This document shows positions 27,781 through 34,132 of a stretch of DNA of 34,132 nucleotides, one piece after another. A program made the translations under genes and the position numbers. Origin of the DNA: Aneurinibacillus sp. (GTDB lineage Bacteria; Bacillota; UBA5301; DYFA01); the NCBI GenBank assembly GCA_020725425.1, contig DYFA01000002.1:1-34132 (forward strand). Direction: 5' to 3'. Positions within the stretch are counted from its first letter, which is position 1; each line of letters begins with the position of its first letter. The notes under the pieces are model-generated. The model had not been told where the DNA came from and searched no databases. It saw only the letters and a program-made list of their open reading frames with translations.

Positions 27781-28298
27781 TCGCTCAGCTCTTCTTCAGC
27801 TTCCTGAAGCTCGGCCTCTTCTCCTTCGGTGGGGGCTACGCCATGATTCCGCTGCTCGAACGAGAGCTGGTCAAAAGCCGCGGCTGGCTTTCGCCGCGGC
27901 AGTTCGTGGACGCCGTGGCCCTCTCCCAGATGACCCCGGGGCCGATCGCCATCAACGCCGCTACGCTGGTCGGCTTTCGGCAGGCGGGAGTCTGGGGTTC
28001 GCTCGCCGCCACGATCGCGGTGATCCTCCCCCCCGTGGTGATCGTCTGGGGCCTGGCCCTGTTCGTGCGCCGTCAGGCCGGTTCTGCCTGGCTCAAGGCC
28101 GCGTTCGCCGGTTTGCGCCCGATGGTGGTGGCCCTGGTGACGGTGGCTGCCTTGAGCCTGGCCCGGGAGTCTGTGCCGGACCTGCGCAGCGCGGCGCTGC
28201 TTTTGGCCACCGCTGCGGCGGTCGGCCATTGGCGTCTCCATCCGGTGTTGGCGATTCTGGGGGCGGGGTTCCTGGGGATAATGTTCTTCCGAGGATAG
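27777..28298 (+). CDS. Chromate transporter family protein, short form 2
   Basis: Partner of the preceding gene; the two probably form a heterodimer, as in Bacillus YwrA/YwrB (ChrA/ChrB short pair). The 173-residue protein repeats the motif: FSFGGGYAMIPLLERELVKSRGWLSPRQFVDAVALSQMTPGPIAIN. About five or six hydrophobic segments. ATG overlaps the preceding TGA (ATGA), so the pair is translationally coupled. Confidence 0.9.
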   Translation: MIAQLFFSFLKLGLFSFGGGYAMIPLLERELVKSRGWLSPRQFVDAVALSQMTPGPIAINAATLVGFRQAGVWGSLAATIAVILPPVVIVWGLALFVRRQAGSAWLKAAFAGLRPMVVALVTVAALSLARESVPDLRSAALLLATAAAVGHWRLHPVLAILGAGFLGIMFFRG

Positions 28299-28321
28299 AC
28301 CGGCGAACGGAGGTGCGCGAG

Positions 28322-29764
28322 ATGCACGAGGAGAGTCCGAGGCAGAGTTCAGGCGCCCGATCCGGCGGAGTGAAGCTGGGGCTCGTCGCCCCGCACCCGC
28401 CGCTCCTCATTCCGGAGATCGGGCGGGGCCACCTGGAGCGGGTGAAGGCCACGGTCAGGGCCATGGAGGAGGCGGCGGCCGAGATCCGCGAGGCGGCAGT
28501 CGAGGCGGTGGTGCTGATCTCACCCCACGGGCCCGTCTTCCGGGACGCGGTGGCGGTGGTGCTGGATCCCTCCCCGGCGGGGGATTTCCGCGGCTTCGGC
28601 GCCCGGGCGCGCTTCGCCTTCACCAACGACCTCCCCCTGGCCGAAGCTATCCTGGCCCAACTGGCCGCGGCGGGGATCGGCGCGGTGGGGCTCGATCCGG
28701 GCACCGCGGACCGGTACGGCCTGGAGCTGGCGCTGGATCACGGCGCCCTGGTGCCGCTGTACTTTCTCCAGAAGGCGGGGGTTGACGTTCCCGTGGTTCC
28801 GCTGGGAATGGCCCTCCTTCCCCCGGCGGAGCTGCGGCGGGTCGGCCAGGCGATCCGCGCCGCCGCCGAAGCGGTCGGGCGTACGATCGCCCTGGTGGCC
28901 AGCGGCGACCTCTCGCACCGGCTGACGCCGGACGCCCCGGCCGGGTTCGACCCGGCCGGGAGGGAGTTCGACCGTCGCCTGGTGGCCCTGCTCCGGCGAG
29001 GTGACGTGGACGGGATCGCCACCATCGACGAGGGCTTGCGGGAGGCGGCCGGCGAGTGCGGCTACCGATCCTTCCTGATGATGCTCGGTGCCTTCGACGG
29101 CGGGCGGGTGGAGACCAAGGTGCTCTCCTACGAGGGACCGTTCGGGGTCGGCTACTGTGTAGCGCTGGTCTACCCACCCACTGCCGCGGCGAAGCCGCCC
29201 ACGCAGGACGAAGCGGCGGCTTCGGCTTCGGCGGCCTCGGCGGCTTCAGAGGTCGGCGTTCATCCCTTCGTGGCGCTGGCCCGGGAGGCGATCACAGCCT
29301 ATGTCAAGGAGGGAGCGGTCCTGTCCCCGCCGGACCCGCTGCCGCCGGAGTTCAACCGCCGGGCGGCGGTCTTCGTCTCCCTGCATAAGTTCGGGGAGCT
29401 GAGAGGCTGCATCGGGACGACTGCCCCGACCGAGCCGGACCTGGCCCGGCAGATCATCCGCTACGCCATCTGCGCCGCCACCGAAGATCCACGCTTCCCG
29501 CCGGTGGAGGAGGCCGAACTGGCGGACCTGGACGTTTCGGTGGACGTCCTGACGCCGCCCGAGCCTGTCCGTGGGCCGGGGGAACTGGACCCCAGGGTGT
29601 ACGGCGTCATCGTGCGGCGGGGCGCCCGCTCCGGGCTGCTTTTACCGGATCTGGAGGGGGTCGATACGGTGGAGGAGCAGCTCGACATCGCCCGCCGGAA
29701 AGCAGGAATCGGCCCCGGCGAGCCGGTGGAGCTCTTCCGGTTCAAGGTGGTGCGCTACCATTGA
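28322..29764 (+). CDS. AmmeMemoRadiSam system fusion: LigB/MEMO-like domain plus AMMECR1
   Basis: A 480-residue two-domain protein. Residues about 17-283 are LigB/MEMO-like, with LVAPHPPLLIPEIG (H25), LISPHGPV (H69) and SGDLSH (H199) as likely metal ligands. A low-complexity linker (285-308, Ala/Ser-rich) leads to an AMMECR1 domain (about 310-480) with FVSLHKFGELRGCIGTT and LDVSVDVLTPPEPV. The two families and a radical SAM enzyme form the AmmeMemoRadiSam set, whose chemistry is unresolved to my knowledge. ATG follows GGAGGTG. Overlaps the next gene by 4 nt. Confidence 0.93.
   Translation: MHEESPRQSSGARSGGVKLGLVAPHPPLLIPEIGRGHLERVKATVRAMEEAAAEIREAAVEAVVLISPHGPVFRDAVAVVLDPSPAGDFRGFGARARFAFTNDLPLAEAILAQLAAAGIGAVGLDPGTADRYGLELALDHGALVPLYFLQKAGVDVPVVPLGMALLPPAELRRVGQAIRAAAEAVGRTIALVASGDLSHRLTPDAPAGFDPAGREFDRRLVALLRRGDVDGIATIDEGLREAAGECGYRSFLMMLGAFDGGRVETKVLSYEGPFGVGYCVALVYPPTAAAKPPTQDEAAASASAASAASEVGVHPFVALAREAITAYVKEGAVLSPPDPLPPEFNRRAAVFVSLHKFGELRGCIGTTAPTEPDLARQIIRYAICAATEDPRFPPVEEAELADLDVSVDVLTPPEPVRGPGELDPRVYGVIVRRGARSGLLLPDLEGVDTVEEQLDIARRKAGIGPGEPVELFRFKVVRYH
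29190..29224 (+). repeat. Palindromic repeat copy in the LigB-AMMECR1 linker
   Basis: CGAAGCCGCC at 29190-29199 is the exact reverse complement of GGCGGCTTCG at 29215-29224, a 10-bp stem with a 15-nt loop. The part 29194-29220 matches 19559-19585 in truA at 25 of 27 bases, in the same reading frame (here AKPPTQDEA, there RPPPTQGEA). Confidence 0.6.
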
Positions 29765-30786
29765 GCGCCCCGGTGAACGTCCCGCCCGGAGCAGTCGAGG
29801 CCCGCCACTACGAGCGGCTGGAGGGGAACGCTGTCCGCTGCCGGCTCTGCCCCCGGGAGTGCCGGCTGGTTGAGGGCGCCGCCGGGGTCTGCCGGACCCG
29901 CCGGAACGTCGGCGGGAGGCTGATCTACCTCTACTACGGGGCCTGTTCCTCCGTGGCGCTCGACCCGGTGGAGAAGAAGCCGCTGTATCACTTTTTCCCC
30001 GGCCATACCATCCTCTCCCTCGGTTCGATCGGCTGCAACCTCCAGTGCGCCTTCTGCCAGAACTGGCAGATCGCCCAGTCGGAGGCCGAGACGGTCCCCC
30101 TCGCGCCGGCGGAGGTGGTGGAACTGGCGCAGGAGCGGGCCGGCGAGGGCTGCATCGGCGTGGCGTACACCTACAACGAGCCGCTGGTGGGGTTCGAGTT
30201 CGTCCTCGATGCGGCGCGGGCAGTCAGGGAGGCGGGCTTGAAGAACGTCCTGGTGACCAACGGGGAGATCAACCCTGAGCCGTTTGCGGAACTCCTGCCG
30301 TACGTGGACGCCCTGAATATCGACGTCAAAGGATTCACCGAGGACTTCTACCGGGAGCTTTGCCGGGGACGGCTGGCACCGGTGCTGCGCACGGTGGAGA
30401 CGGCCGCCGCCCGGGCCCACGTCGAGCTTACCAACCTGCTCATTCCCACTAAGAACGATTCTCCGGAGGAGATCCAGGCACTGGTGGAGTGGGTGGCTGA
30501 ACGCCTCGGCCCGGACGTGCCGCTCCATTTCAGCCGGTACTTCCCCCAATATCGCCTGGACTTGCCGGCGACGCCGCTCGTGACCCTGGAAAAGGCGGCC
30601 GAAATCGCCCGCCAGCGCCTGCGCTACGTCTATCTCGGCAACGTGGCGGAGCTGGAGGGCTCCGACACCCGCTGCCCGGAGTGCGGGACGACCGTCATCC
30701 GGCGCCGTGGCTACGCGGTCCGCTCGCTCCTGCGAGGGAGGCGCTGCCCGGCCTGCGGCTTTGTCCTGGCTGTGGTCGTGGAATAG
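29761..30786 (+). CDS. AmmeMemoRadiSam system radical SAM enzyme
   Basis: Radical SAM partner of the preceding fusion protein (pyruvate formate-lyase activase-like class, COG1180). The 341-residue protein has an N-terminal cysteine cluster (C27, C30, C34, C44), the cluster-binding motif CNLQCAFC (C92, C96, C99) followed by QNW, then GVAYTYNEPLVGFEF and LNIDVKGF. A C-terminal zinc-ribbon-like module has CPEC (C305, C308) and CPAC (C329, C332). TTG start overlaps the previous stop (TTGA), after AAGGTGGTG. The substrate is not known. Confidence 0.95.
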   Translation: MSAPVNVPPGAVEARHYERLEGNAVRCRLCPRECRLVEGAAGVCRTRRNVGGRLIYLYYGACSSVALDPVEKKPLYHFFPGHTILSLGSIGCNLQCAFCQNWQIAQSEAETVPLAPAEVVELAQERAGEGCIGVAYTYNEPLVGFEFVLDAARAVREAGLKNVLVTNGEINPEPFAELLPYVDALNIDVKGFTEDFYRELCRGRLAPVLRTVETAAARAHVELTNLLIPTKNDSPEEIQALVEWVAERLGPDVPLHFSRYFPQYRLDLPATPLVTLEKAAEIARQRLRYVYLGNVAELEGSDTRCPECGTTVIRRRGYAVRSLLRGRRCPACGFVLAVVVE

Positions 30787-30828
30787 TTTCGCTCGCGGCC
30801 TGAGACAATACGCCCAGGAGGTGGCGAG

Positions 30829-31041
30829 ATGGCGAAGAAGGAACAGTTCGCCCTGGGGCGGACCACCCGGATGCGGGACCTGATGCGGCGCCACCCGGAG
30901 GCCACCTGGCTCCTGAGCGACTACGGCGTGAACCACGAACAACATCCCGAACTGCTCGATCACACCCTCGAGGAAGTCGCCCGGTCACAAGGCCTCGACC
31001 CGGACGCTCTGGTGATGGAGCTCAGCGGGCTCTTCGGCTGA
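30829..31041 (+). CDS. DUF1858-like small protein without cysteines
   Basis: A 70-residue protein that starts at ATG after AGGAGG. It resembles DUF1858/ScdA-N domains: TRMRDLMRRHPEATWLLSDYGVN is the first helical half, then HTLEEVARSQGLDPDALVMELSGLF. Where that family usually has a CxGCP motif this protein has NHEQHPE, so metal or redox chemistry through cysteines is not possible. It follows the radical SAM gene by 42 bases and may share its transcript. Function unknown. Confidence 0.75.
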   Translation: MAKKEQFALGRTTRMRDLMRRHPEATWLLSDYGVNHEQHPELLDHTLEEVARSQGLDPDALVMELSGLFG

Positions 31042-31073
31042 TTCCACCCTGCTGGCCGCTTCTACCTCCCCGG

Positions 31074-31099
31074 CCGCTGCCCGAGCCGGCCTCGAGCGG
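31074..31099 (+). terminator. Possible terminator hairpin after the DUF1858-like gene
   Basis: CCGCT-GCC-CGAG (31074-31085) pairs with CTCG-AGCGG (31091-31099) around CCGGC, with a 3-nt bulge. Only a short T-rich stretch (ATTTCTCC) follows. It separates the AmmeMemoRadiSam genes from the arginine operon. Confidence 0.35.
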
Positions 31100-31123
31100 T
31101 CTGGGATTTCTCCTCCCGGGCTC

Positions 31124-31152
31124 TTGCAACTTTATACACCCACGAGTATAAT
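31124..31152 (+). promoter_or_regulatory. Sigma-A promoter of the arg operon
   Basis: TTGCAA at 31124-31129, a 17-nt spacer and a perfect TATAAT at 31147-31152. An AT-rich island in GC-rich surroundings, about 75 nt before argC. Confidence 0.85.
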
Positions 31153-31159
31153 TATAACA
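31132..31159. promoter_or_regulatory. Likely ArgR operator (ARG box) over the arg promoter
   Basis: TTATAC (31132-31137) and GTATAA (31146-31151) form an inverted repeat with an 8-nt centre, and the palindrome TATAATTATA (31147-31156) follows directly. AGTATAATTATAACA resembles Firmicute ARG boxes. Covering the spacer and -10, it would allow arginine-dependent repression. The argR gene is not in this window. Confidence 0.6.
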
Positions 31160-31225
31160 ATACGTCCGACCCCTGCCGTGCTTGGAAGAGTGTGGCGGCA
31201 GGGCGGGCCGGAGCGGAGGGACGAC

Positions 31226-32275
31226 ATGGAAGAGGTCCGGGTGGGGATCGTCGGGGCCTCCGGCTACACCGGGGGAGAGTTGCTGCGCCTGCTGGTTGGA
31301 CACCCGCAGGTTGAGGTGGCGGCGGTCACCTCGCGTTCTCTCGCCGGCCGCCTGGTGGGAGAGGCCTTCCCTTCCCTCGGCGCCTCCTACCCCAGGTTGG
31401 CCTTTGCACCGACAGACTCTCCCGAGGCGGTCGCCGGGTGCGACGTGGTCTTCCTCACCGTACCGTCAGGGGTGGCGATGACCCTCGCCCCGCCGCTGCT
31501 CGCCGCCGGGGCTCGGGTGATCGACCTCGGGGCCGACTTCCGCTTCCGGGAGGCCGCGGTCTATGCCGCCTGGTACGGACAGCCGCATGCCTGCCCCGAC
31601 CTCCTGGCCGAGGCGGTCTACGGCCTACCCGAGTTCTTCCGCGAGGAGATCCGCAAGGCCCGCCTGGTTGGAAATCCCGGTTGCTACCCCACCGCCGCGG
31701 CACTGGCGGTCTGGCCGGCGCTCGAGGCCGGGTTGGCCGAGCCGGAGGGCCTGATCGTCGACGCCAAGTCGGGGGTTTCGGGCGCGGGGCGCCATCCGGC
31801 CCTGGAGTACCACTTTCCCGAGGTGGCGGAGAATCTCCGGGCCTACAAGGTGGCCGGGCACCGGCACACCCCGGAGATCGAGCAGCTGGTGGCGGTGGCC
31901 GCCGGGCAACCGGCGGCGGTGACCTTCACACCCCACCTCATCCCGATGAATCGGGGGATGCTGGTCACAGCCTACCTGCGCCTCAGGCCGGGCGTGGAGC
32001 CGGCGGAGGTGGCCGAGACCTACCGCCGCCGCTACGCTGGGGAGCCAATGATCTCCTTCCTGGAGGGAGACGCGTTGCCGCAGACCAAGGCGGTGGCCGG
32101 CTCCAACCGGGTGGACGTGGCGGTGCGGGTCGACACCCGGACCCGGCGGCTGGTCGCCCTGGCCGCCCTTGACAACCTGGTGAAAGGCGCCGCAGGGCAG
32201 GCGGTCCAGAACCTGAACGTCCTCTGCGGCTTCCCCGAGACAACGGGGTTGCCGCTGGCCGGGCTCTGGCCGTGA
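31226..32275 (+). CDS. argC: N-acetyl-gamma-glutamyl-phosphate reductase
   Basis: Third step of arginine synthesis: NADPH reduction of N-acetylglutamyl phosphate to the semialdehyde. The 349-residue protein begins MEEVRVGIVGASGYTGGELLRLL, the nucleotide-binding GxxGxxG, and has the catalytic cysteine C153 in GNPGCYPT, plus AGHRHTPEIEQ and FTPHLIPMNRGM. The ATG at 31226 follows GGAGGGA; in-frame codons further up lie in the promoter. First gene of the arg operon. Confidence 0.97.
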   Translation: MEEVRVGIVGASGYTGGELLRLLVGHPQVEVAAVTSRSLAGRLVGEAFPSLGASYPRLAFAPTDSPEAVAGCDVVFLTVPSGVAMTLAPPLLAAGARVIDLGADFRFREAAVYAAWYGQPHACPDLLAEAVYGLPEFFREEIRKARLVGNPGCYPTAAALAVWPALEAGLAEPEGLIVDAKSGVSGAGRHPALEYHFPEVAENLRAYKVAGHRHTPEIEQLVAVAAGQPAAVTFTPHLIPMNRGMLVTAYLRLRPGVEPAEVAETYRRRYAGEPMISFLEGDALPQTKAVAGSNRVDVAVRVDTRTRRLVALAALDNLVKGAAGQAVQNLNVLCGFPETTGLPLAGLWP

Positions 32276-32307
32276 GGCGGACGAGGAGCGAGGGAGGCAG
32301 GCGCGGG

Positions 32308-33534
32308 ATGAAGACGGCGAACAAGAGCATCCCCGGCGGGGTGACCGCCCCGCGGGGTTTCCGGGTGGCGGCGGGGAGCGCCGGCTTGAAGCGGGACCCG
32401 TCCCTCCCCGATTTGGCGCTTTTGGTGTCTGAGGCTCCGGCGGCGGCGGCGGCCGTCTTCACCCGGAACAGGGTGCAGGCTGCCCCTCTGCTCGTTTGCC
32501 GGGAACACTTGGCCGGCGGACGCCGGGTCCGGGCGGTGGTGGTGAACGCCGGCAACGCCAACGCCTGTACCGGCGGCCAGGGGCTGGCCGACGCCCGGGA
32601 GACGGCGGCGGCGGTGGCGCAGGGACTCGGGGTGGCGGCCGAGGAGGTCCTGGTCGCCTCGACCGGGGTGATCGGCGTGCCGCTGCCGATGGCGAAGCTG
32701 CGGGCCGGCCTGGCCGGCCTGCCGGCGAAGCTCGAGCAGTCGGTGGGGGCCGACGAGGCGGCGGCCCGGGCGATCATGACGACCGACACTTTTCCCAAGT
32801 TCGGCGCGGTGGAAGTGGAGCTGAACGGGGTTCCGGTGCGGGTCGGCGGCATGGCCAAGGGATCGGGGATGATCCACCCCGACCTCGCCACGATGCTGGC
32901 CTTCCTCACCACCGACGCCGACCTCCCGCCAGCGGCGCTGGACGCCGCCTTCCGGGAGGTGGTCGACCGCACCTTCAACGCCGTCACGGTGGACGGGGAC
33001 ACCAGCACCAACGACTTCGCCGTCCTCCTCGCCAACGGGCAGGCGAAGAATCCGCCGGTGACGCCGGGGTCGCCGGCCTACGCCGCCTTCGTGGCGGCGC
33101 TGGAGGAGGTGGCCGGGAAGCTCGCCCGGGACATCGCCCGGGACGGGGAGGGGGCGACGAAGCTCCTCACGATAGAGGTGGTCCACGCTCCCAGCGACGG
33201 GGCGGCGCGGACGATCGCCAAGACAGTGGCCACCTCGTGCCTGGTCAAGACGGCCATGTTCGGGGAAGACCCCAACTGGGGGCGGATCCTGGCGGCTGCC
33301 GGGCGGGCTCCGGCCGACTTCGACCCGGCAAAGGCCGACGTGTACCTGGCCGGGAGGCTCGTCGCCCGGGGCGGGGTGGCCCAACCCTTCGACGAGGCCG
33401 GTCTCAAGGCCGAGCTGGGGCGGCGGGAGATCGCGGTGCGGCTCGACTTGAACCAGGGAGACGGCGCCGCCACGGTGTGGAGCTGCGACCTGTCGTATGA
33501 CTACGTCCGCATCAACGGGCGCTACCGGACCTGA
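32308..33534 (+). CDS. argJ: Glutamate N-acetyltransferase / ornithine acetyltransferase
   Basis: Recycles the acetyl group from N-acetylornithine to glutamate, so the pathway is cyclic; many ArgJ also use acetyl-CoA. The 408-residue precursor cleaves itself before T195 in [15 protein letters not shown] into two chains. Family blocks [13 protein letters not shown] and [14 protein letters not shown] are present. The ATG at 32308 follows GGGAGG; a GTG at 32272 overlapping argC lacks a ribosome site. Whether it is bifunctional cannot be told. Confidence 0.96.
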   Translation: MKTANKSIPGGVTAPRGFRVAAGSAGLKRDPSLPDLALLVSEAPAAAAAVFTRNRVQAAPLLVCREHLAGGRRVRAVVVNAGNANACTGGQGLADARETAAAVAQGLGVAAEEVLVASTGVIGVPLPMAKLRAGLAGLPAKLEQSVGADEAAARAIMTTDTFPKFGAVEVELNGVPVRVGGMAKGSGMIHPDLATMLAFLTTDADLPPAALDAAFREVVDRTFNAVTVDGDTSTNDFAVLLANGQAKNPPVTPGSPAYAAFVAALEEVAGKLARDIARDGEGATKLLTIEVVHAPSDGAARTIAKTVATSCLVKTAMFGEDPNWGRILAAAGRAPADFDPAKADVYLAGRLVARGGVAQPFDEAGLKAELGRREIAVRLDLNQGDGAATVWSCDLSYDYVRINGRYRT

Positions 33535-33590
33535 CGAGGAGTTAGCCGGCGAAGGGCCGGGCTGGGGCTTTTGGGAGAGGAGAGGCGAGC

Positions 33591-34132
33591 GTGGACCAGT
33601 TGATCGCCAAGGCGAGGACGTTGAGCGAGGCGCTGCCGTACATCCGGCGGTTCTACGGGCGCACTTTCGTGGTCAAGTACGGGGGGAGCGCCATGGGTGA
33701 CCGGACGACCCGGGAATCGGTGATGCGCGACCTGGTCCTCCTGAAGTACATCGGCATCAACCCCGTGGTGGTCCACGGCGGCGGACCGGAGATCACCGCC
33801 TTGCTGAAACGGCTGGGCAAGGAGACCAGTTTCGTCAACGGGCGGCGGGTGACCGACGACGAGACGATGGAGGTCGCCCAGATGGTGCTGGTCGGCAAGG
33901 TGAACAAAGAGCTGGTGAACTTGATCAACCTCCACGGCGGCCGGGCGATCGGGCTCTCCGGGCTGGACGCCGGGCTGATCAGGGTGAAGCCGGCCGCCGG
34001 AGGGACCCTGGGCCGGGTGGGCGAGGTGGTGTCGATCGATCCTGAACCCCTTCACGTCCTCTCCCGGGAGGGGTATCTGCCAGTCATCGCCACCGTCGGG
34101 GTGGGGCCGGATGGGGAGAGCTACAACATCAA
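33591..34132 (+). CDS. argB: Acetylglutamate kinase, 3'-truncated by window edge
   Basis: Second step of arginine synthesis, phosphorylating N-acetylglutamate. The frame runs from the GTG at 33591 (after GGAGAGGAGAGG) without a stop to the window end, 180 codons of an expected about 290. It has [56 protein letters not shown] and [10 protein letters not shown]. An N-terminal helix ([20 protein letters not shown]) precedes the kinase fold; this helix is the mark of arginine-inhibited enzymes and fits a cyclic pathway with argJ. Confidence 0.96.
   Translation, partial: MDQLIAKARTLSEALPYIRRFYGRTFVVKYGGSAMGDRTTRESVMRDLVLLKYIGINPVVVHGGGPEITALLKRLGKETSFVNGRRVTDDETMEVAQMVLVGKVNKELVNLINLHGGRAIGLSGLDAGLIRVKPAAGGTLGRVGEVVSIDPEPLHVLSREGYLPVIATVGVGPDGESYNI

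Noticed and set aside
27563-28321. Open frame leading into the LigB-AMMECR1 gene from upstream
   Set aside because: It crosses both chromate-transporter genes in another frame; the ATG at 28322 with its ribosome site gives the family-like protein.
31042-31225. T-box or arginine riboswitch before argC
   Set aside because: The transcribed leader is only about 70 bases with no T-box sequence or specifier stem; a protein operator explains the region better.

Overview
GC-rich chromosomal window from a spore-forming Firmicute. The evidence is the gene order of the S10-spc-alpha ribosomal cluster (infA-rpmJ after map, a KOW-domain protein between map and infA, type-Z S14, ecfA1-ecfA2-ecfT-truA-rplM-rpsI at the end), strong AAGGAGG ribosome sites with many GTG/TTG starts, and a CwlD/GerM-type sporulation gene. 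EF-Tu carries a four-cysteine loop that I recall from Desulfotomaculum/Moorella-like Clostridia. An anaerobic, nickel-using, possibly thermophilic high-GC clostridium is my best inference; the species cannot be told from this window.

Layout. 1-932: 3' part of tuf. 1084-16381: a nearly gapless plus-strand ribosomal super-operon (rpsJ, rplC, rplD, rplW, rplB, rpsS, rplV, rpsC, rplP, rpmC, rpsQ, rplN, rplX, rplE, rpsN type Z, rpsH, rplF, rplR, rpsE, rpmD, rplO, secY, adk, map, KOW gene, infA, rpmJ, rpsM, rpsK, rpsD, rpoA, rplQ). 16381-19784: overlapping genes for a shared ECF vitamin-transport module (ecfA1, ecfA2, ecfT), then truA. A good sigma-A promoter with two tandem 13-bp repeats precedes rplM-rpsI (19892-20768), which end in a hairpin terminator.

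20836-23798, minus strand: a nickel/cobalt regulator and uptake operon in the order nikR, cbiM/nikM, PDGLE small membrane protein, cbiQ, cbiO. Divergent from it are thioredoxin, a PAP2 phosphatase, a YbxB-like methyltransferase, a CwlD-type amidase fused to a GerMN domain, and two short chromate-transporter-family proteins. 28322-31041 holds an AmmeMemoRadiSam locus: a LigB/MEMO-like domain fused to AMMECR1, its radical SAM partner, and a small DUF1858-like protein without the usual cysteines. 31226 to the window end is the start of an arginine operon (argC, argJ, argB) behind a promoter that carries a likely ArgR site.

Most of the window is conserved housekeeping. The points most worth a second look are: a GC-rich palindromic sequence shared, in the same reading frame, by an extra segment of TruA and the linker of the LigB-AMMECR1 fusion; the tandem operator-like repeats at the rplM promoter; the amidase-GerMN fusion whose frame runs 127 bases into the next gene; and the cysteine-free DUF1858-like protein beside the AmmeMemoRadiSam genes. 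No tRNA, rRNA, CRISPR array or insertion sequence was seen, and no gene-free stretch exceeds about 190 bases.
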